Below the pieces are notes generated by a model, which was given only the letters and a program-made list of their open reading frames with translations, was not told the origin of the DNA and ran no database searches. A program made the position numbers and the translations under genes. DNA of 64,000 nucleotides from assembly GCA_051453625.1 (NCBI GenBank), contig JBOZIK010000001.1:212563688-212627687 (forward strand), read 5' to 3'. The DNA comes from Welwitschia mirabilis (Eukaryota; Gnetophyta; Gnetopsida; Welwitschiales). Positions 58,950-64,000 of this stretch are shown here, piece after piece (position 1 is the stretch's first letter; each line of letters begins with the position of its first letter).

Positions 58950-60370
58950 ATGCTTACTAATTGTGACTACCTTCAAAAGAGCATTAGCAACATTTTCCTT
59001 ACTATGTAGTTTTTCTAAGTCAAGTAACCCACTTTTAACACTTTCTCTTACAAAGTAAAATTTAATATGAATATTTGTTTTCTATGCATAGAATGCAAAA
59101 TTATTTTCCTAGCATGTGTCACTTCAACTATTAAAAATATATATAATGACTTTCCTTTTTCAACCCTAGGGAATGAAGAAACTATAACCACATCATTTCT
59201 TTACATGCTCTTATGAAACCATATATTCTGCTTCTGTGGCAAATAAAATCACTAACAATTGAAGACATGACAACCAACTATCACCATCTTTGTAAGAGTA
59301 TTAACAACATTTTCCTTGGTATGTAGATTTTTTAAATCTTAACTAGCATACTTTCAATAATTTCTTTTACAAACTAAAACGTAATGTAAATGTGTTTTGT
59401 CCTTCGTGGAATGTAGAATTCTTTGCGTAGTGTATGATATCATAACTATCATAAAACACATAATTCCTTTTTTTTTTAAATATAAGGAGATGAAGAAACA
59501 TATGTACCTGAATCATTCATTTACTTAGTTCTATGATAGTTACATATTCTACCTCTATGATAGATAAAGTTATGAATGGTTAAATACATGATAATAAACT
59601 AGTTGTTCCTTCATCCAATGTAAATATGTAACATATAGTATAATGTCTACTATCTAAATATCTTGCAAAATTAGCATTTATAGTGTCTAAAATGTATAAA
59701 TTGTTATCATCAGAATACAAAAAATTAGTTTAGGTAGTCTTAAAAAAGAATCCATTTTAAAGTAAGAAAATGATTTCATTTAAAATGAGTCATATATTTA
59801 CTAATTATTATAATTTCACAAGTAATGTTAGGATGTGCACATATCATATCATGCATGAGAGATTCTACTACAAATGTATAAGGGATATGTTTCACTCTTG
59901 TAATATCTTCTTGCAATTTGGAAAAAATATTTTTCAAATATCTAGAAATGAGAAACTAGAGGAGTTCTAAAGATAATAAATTTACTTGAATTACTTCTAG
60001 ATAATTAAACATAATCGTCAAACTAATTCCTCTTATATGATAGCTTGTTTATAAAAGTGTTAAACTTATTGTATGATTGTCTTAGGATCTATTTTAGATC
60101 ATAAAAATATTTCATAAAAAACAAATATGATTAGGGTATTGCTTATACACATATCCTTTAGGCTAGTACGAATAGATTTTCTCATTAAAATCATCATGTA
60201 AGAATGTAGTCTTTCTATTAACTATGCTAATTCTAAACTTAAGAACACAATAGAAAGGGACATATGCATGGATAAATTCTTTCTGACATAAGAAAAATCT
60301 TAGTACAGTCAATACCTATCTTTTAAGCATAATCTTTTACCCTCAATTTGCTCTTCTAATGTTTCTTTCC
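58950..60370 (-). mobile_element. Minus-strand Ty1/copia pol remnant (RT and RNase H)
   Basis: Minus-strand reading: T-F-L-H-D-D-F-N-E-K-I-Y-S near 60225-60180 (family F-L-H-G-D-L-E-E-E-I-Y), P-K-G-Y-V-Y-K near 60170-60150, then Y-K-K-F-like and I-N-K-L near 60060-60030. Further on come I-P-Y-T-F-V-V-E-S-L-M-H-D-M-I-C-A-H-P-N-I (family P-Y-A-S-A-V-G-S-L-M-Y-A-M-V-C-T-R-P-D-I) at 59895-59830 and W-I-L near 59755. Then comes RNase H with A-T-E-A-E-Y-M at about 59245-59225. The order is right for copia. Integrase and gag are absent or unreadable to the right. Confidence 0.8.
58955..59560 (-). repeat. Tandem duplication of the copia RNase H end, 2 x about 300 bp
   Basis: The terminal RNase H module (E-A-E-Y-M ... 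N-F-A-F-Y-A ... K-E-N-V-A-N-A-L-L) occurs at 59260-58960 and again, more decayed, at 59560-59285. Shared words on the plus strand are AAGAGCATTAGCAACATTTTCCTT and AAGAGTATTAACAACATTTTCCTT. Confidence 0.75.
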
Positions 60371-61140
60371 ATTTGCATCATCTTTTAATCTAAAAACTCA
60401 CTAACTATGAAATGATTTCTATCCTCTTTACAAATCCTTTCATTCATTTGCATTATTTTCTTTTAAATATTTCCATTCATACTCCAAATTGTCCTTCTAG
60501 TTAGCATAATTAATATAATAAAGTACTTATTCAATTATTTCTAGCTCTCTACTATTATTGTAAAGAACTTAATGTAATAAAGAAAATACTTGTTAAGGGG
60601 ATGAGAAGTTCTAGTGGAGTGGCTTACCCAGTGAGATATATTAATTAGATGTTCCTACTCTTATTTTTTCTCTTCAGTTAGATATCTCTAATTTCTTTTA
60701 AAATCTATGTATTCTATTTTAGAAACCTACTCTACTTCTTAATCTATACATATTTCACCTTTTATCCTTTAAAACTAATGCATAATGTTAGTATATAAAT
60801 TCATTTTGTTTTCATTCTAAGGATCATAAAATGTTACATGCTCTATAAACTTAACATCTCATGATCTTATCATTTTATTGGTTTAAGGATCCCATAGTCT
60901 GTAAGTATGATTATCTTTATCATAGCTAAAAAAAAAAGATATTTGGCTCTTTGTCACCTCCAAACTTTTAAGGTTAAAAGACTTAGCTTAAAATTTTAAT
61001 AAAAATAAATCTTGTTATTATAGGGTCCATAATCTAAATTATTTATTATACTTGTTATTATAGTGATATTGTGAAAAATTTATGCTACAACTTTTTAGTT
61101 TAATAGACTTTCATTTGTAATATCTAAAATGTTATTCTTG
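60371..61140. other. AT-rich sequence, no gene seen
   Basis: No open frame is supported. It may contain further decayed copia pol on the minus strand and the start of the LTR-like block to the right, whose left end is not visible. Confidence 0.4.
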
Positions 61141-61384
61141 TTGTAAATTCTTGGTAATTAATCATGATCATTTATGGCTAAGGTAGTGGTTAAAGTTTTG
61201 GTTATGTTAATGGATAAGTTAGTGGTTGTATCATTTTCCTTCTATAAAACTTATACTTTTCCTATATTTAAACAAGAAAATTATATGTATGATGTGGTTC
61301 ATTTCTTTTTTAATTTTAATAAATGCATTATTATTTGTTAAGATAAAATGTTATGCACCCAATGGCCTAGGAATGTAATAGAAT

Positions 61385-61510
61385 CCCTATCACTTCCATC
61401 ACTTGCACCACTTTGATCACCTATACCACTTCCATTACCTACATCACTTCCATCACCTACATTACTTCCAACACATCCACCACCTTCACCACCACTTTTA
61501 TAATGGTATC
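61385..61510 (-). repeat. Degenerate GGT/GAT-rich minisatellite
   Basis: On the plus strand, ATCACTTCCATCACCTACAT-type 12-18 base units repeat about seven times with variation. On the minus strand a short open frame (61544-61338) translates it as Gly, Ser, Asp-rich repeats such as V-G-D-G-S-D-V-G-N-G-S. I regard the frame as a by-product of the repeat because it has no family features. Confidence 0.7.
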
Positions 61511-61548
61511 TCTTCATGTTCTCATGTCTTTTCATCTCCTTCATCCTC

Positions 61549-61561
61549 TATAATAAATAAG
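61549..61561 (+). promoter_or_regulatory. TATA box of the LTR-like block
   Basis: TATAATAAATAAG followed by ACCTTCCTTCCCTC. The layout resembles LTR 1 (TATAAATAAG then ACCTCTCTTTAAC). Confidence 0.45.
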
Positions 61562-61950
61562 ACCTTCCTTCCCTCTTATTTCATATCTTAAGAAAGCTTT
61601 TTCTATTGAAGTTTGGTGGCTTTAATTTTTGAGCTTGACAAAGGCATGGGGTCATAGAAATTTGGATCTTTAGAATTTTTCAATTTTCCATCTTTATTTT
61701 GGTATGGTTTATAGTTTAAGTTTTGTATAGTTCTTTGCTTATTTCTTGCATTTCCTTCCATTTTGTCATGCTTTCATTCCTTGAAAATTTATTATTTTAC
61801 ATAGTATTGAATCTTGTAAGTTCTATTTGTAAATCATACACCATGCATCATGATTTAATTAGGATTCTTTCATCATGACTCCTTACCCACATGATTTAAT
61901 CTTGTGACCTTTTGTTGACCTATATTAATACATTCTCAATTGCTGAAAAC

Positions 61951-62130
61951 TTCCTCTAGAGAGTAAATGGAGTAGATGAAATCCCTATAGATGTGTTGGA
62001 TCATAATAAATTACCTCCAAAAAGTAAAGTTAGTAGATGAAACCCATTTTGATATATGCATTTAGGTTATTGCAAATTACCTCTAGAAAGTAAAGGGAAC
62101 AGATGAGTCCCCTCTGAATGATTATAGCCA
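61951..62130 (+). repeat. Three-unit tandem repeat of about 60 bp
   Basis: Units start at 61951 (TTCCTCTAGAGAGTAAATGG), 62011 (TTACCTCCAAAAAGTAAAGT) and 62077 (TTACCTCTAGAAAGTAAAGG). Each is followed by AGTAGATGAAATCCC or a variant. Diverged, so old. Confidence 0.8.
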
Positions 62131-62747
62131 CTTAAATTAAAAATATTATTGAGGTTACATGTTGTAATGCACTTTGAATTGTTAATAGTATGTCTTGGAT
62201 TGTTTGGCATTACATTCTTGGTTTGTCTTTATTATATATTGATTTCCTTAAGGATCCTATCTTATCCTTGAAATCACTTACATAAATCTTACCATGAACC
62301 GTATAGGAAACTGTGAAGGTTACAATTCTTACATCATGCTTGCATGTCTAGGACTTACTACTACGAAGACCTTGGAATGAGCAAGCTATTGCAGTTCAGA
62401 TTGAATGCTATTTTCATTCTTGTTTAAATGTATGAAGTTGAAGAACTTATATGTCCTAAGTAATTTATATTAATTTTTTGAATAGAGATTTATGTTCAGA
62501 GTTAGTTTCAAGAATGTTTATATACTTTGATAATTATATTTTCTCTCTTAAAATATTTTAAATGTTTAATTATTTATAACACAAAAGTTATGTTTACAAA
62601 TTGTGATACTTTTATTCTTGAATTTAGTCAGTAGATAATTTCTTTAGTATTTAATTGAAAGTTTCAAAAGTAGAAATTCATTTGTTCATCACTTTCTTTG
62701 ACTTAATGTAGGAGGATATTTATCATAAAACTTCATATACTACATTT

Positions 62748-62813
62748 TAGAATCAGAGCTATAAGAAGTTTTTAGTATTAGAGAACCAATGTATTACATT
62801 TTGATACTAGATC
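62748..62813 (+). promoter_or_regulatory. Initiator-Met-type primer-binding site, three tandem versions
   Basis: TAGAATCAGAGC at 62748-62759 (10 of 12 to TGGTATCAGAGC), directly after ACTACATTT. Related sequences TTAGTATTAGAG at 62772 and TTGATACTAGATCC at 62800 follow. One of them probably was the primer site of the element whose 5' LTR precedes; the others may be local duplications. Confidence 0.45.
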
Positions 62814-64000
62814 CAGGTTACTGATTAGTTGCTATCAAGTTCATATACAACCTATATTATGATTTCACTAGGTATAATTGCTATTACATTATTGTTAAAG
62901 CAAGCTAAGTTAAAGAGATGTCTCTTACAAGAACCTAACATACCTAATTTTGTTACATTAACATAAAATACTTTATTTTTATAGAACAAAAGAGAAACAA
63001 TTAGGTAACTATTTTAAGATTTCTTGAGGCATCATTGCAAATGAAATTTTATAAAAAATTATTCATAGCAATTTAGATTTAGAGAAATAGAAAAAACTAT
63101 ATATATAAGTATAATTAATGATAAAGAAAGATAGCTATATTATAATATTAATATTATTAATGATGAATGAAAAAGTTAATGGGAAAAAGATCTTAACAAA
63201 TAGCATGATTTCCTTTATTTGTGCATGAGTACTATAGGCTAGGGTTTTTAGGAGAAGTTATTTTGGTTTTTTCTTAAATTTCATGCATGAGTTGGCTTCA
63301 ATTATAGGTTCCAGACAAAGTAAATAGTCTAGATATAGATGGAGGCCATACATAGGGTTAATGATGTTAAAAAATCAATTGCAAAACACACTCTTATTTT
63401 TTTCAAGGAGAAAAAGTCTCATAATATTTTCTATCTAGACATGCAACTTTGGTGCATGTCCAAATGGCCAAGAGTATAGTGCCTTTACATTTGATAAGGT
63501 AGATGAACAATCCTTTCATTAGTATAATTGAAAACCACCTTTGAAGTTAAATTTTAGTTTACAATGGAGATCCTAGCAGTAGAAATAGCTTCTATAGAAA
63601 GAATGAAGAAGTCAAAGCAAAAAGATGAAAAGCAGAATAAAATAGCTTCTATCATGATGAAGAAGTCATGATAGATTCTATAGGTAGAATAAAATAATAT
63701 GTAGTATAGAAATATAAATAGTAAATCAATAGATGTGCAAATGGATTTCTTATATAAATTATCTAAAATACAAATCATATAATTACACATTACAATTTAT
63801 AAAATCAAAAAGCAAGCCAATTAGATATTTGTGTCCTAAACAATTATGTCTCTCTTTTGACACTCCTTGACTAGTATAATCAAAAGAGCATTGAGCCATT
63901 GAATAGTGAATACAAAGTAATGAGAAATAGAGGAGAGGGTCCCTCCGTAAATAGTGGCCATACATCAACTCTTGCATGTGATGGAAATTATCAATACAAG
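62814..64000. other. AT-rich sequence to the window end, no gene seen
   Basis: If the LTR at 61-62.7 kb is real, this is the start of its internal region. No gag motif can be read on the plus strand. Minus-strand pieces at 63554-63977 are short, Tyr/Ile/Leu-rich and without family features. Confidence 0.4.

Larger units (their letters stand above)
61141..62744 (+). repeat. LTR-like block with TATA box, ending at an initiator-Met primer site
   Basis: A TATA box (61549-61561), a pyrimidine-rich leader and a terminal ACTACA just before a primer-site-like sequence suggest a 5' LTR on the plus strand. The left end is a guess. If right, the transcribed part is unusually long (about 1.2 kb). The second LTR, if any, lies outside the window. 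Confidence 0.4.

Noticed and set aside
61338-61544. Minus-strand 68-codon Gly/Ser/Asp-rich frame
   Set aside because: A translation of a simple repeat with no conserved part.
1-64000. CRISPR array, tRNA, rRNA or bacterial-type operon
   Set aside because: No regularly spaced short repeats, no complete tRNA cloverleaf and no rRNA-like sequence were seen. The window is plant nuclear DNA.

Overview
This window looks like nuclear DNA of a seed plant. It is visibly AT-rich, almost entirely decayed retrotransposon sequence, and holds one gene that still reads as intact: a spliced patatin-like phospholipase on the minus strand at about 52.47-54.44 kb. Nothing suggests a bacterium or organelle: there are no operons, the introns are GT-AG, and the transposon clades are plant ones (Athila/Tat-like and chromovirus-like Ty3/gypsy, Ty1/copia, LINE). 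The long arrays of old, C-to-T-decayed elements and the very low gene density would fit a large genome such as a conifer or other gymnosperm, but that is inference. No marker in the window fixes the species.

Layout. 1-6.8 kb: the 3' part of a plus-strand Ty3/gypsy element (integrase C-terminus, long 3' untranslated region, polypurine tract, 3' LTR). 7.1-10.5 kb: gag and protease remnants of an Athila/Tat-like element. 13.4-24.4 kb: LTR, primer-binding site, gag and protease (copy A), then the tail of another LTR with its primer site, gag, protease and duplicated reverse transcriptase/RNase H (copy B). 24.4-29.6 kb: a foreign block that separates RNase H from integrase and carries minus-strand LTR signals and a CG-containing, more GC-rich island at 25.6-26.9 kb. 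29.6-37.0 kb: integrase, a 3' untranslated region, a decayed extra open reading frame and a terminal LTR, all plus strand. 38.5-41.0 kb: reverse transcriptase, RNase H and integrase of a minus-strand relative. 44.2-46.8 kb: a plus-strand chromovirus-like pol. 50.0-51.7 kb: the end of a LINE. 52.4-54.5 kb: the patatin-like gene. 54.6-58.4 kb: a direct repeat flanking a minus-strand gypsy fragment. 58.9-60.4 kb: a minus-strand Ty1/copia pol end. 61.1-62.8 kb: an LTR-like block with a TATA box and initiator-Met-type primer sites.

The 23 N gaps all lie in the first 36 kb. Thirteen are exactly 100 N. Many gaps are flanked by near-identical direct copies, so part of the apparent duplication in the left half is probably unmerged assembly overlap.

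I found no convincing undescribed system. The items most worth a second look are the roughly 70-residue insertion in the patatin domain, the two competing splice donors in that gene, the CG-containing island at 25.6-26.9 kb, and the uneven decay of the repeat pair beside the gene.
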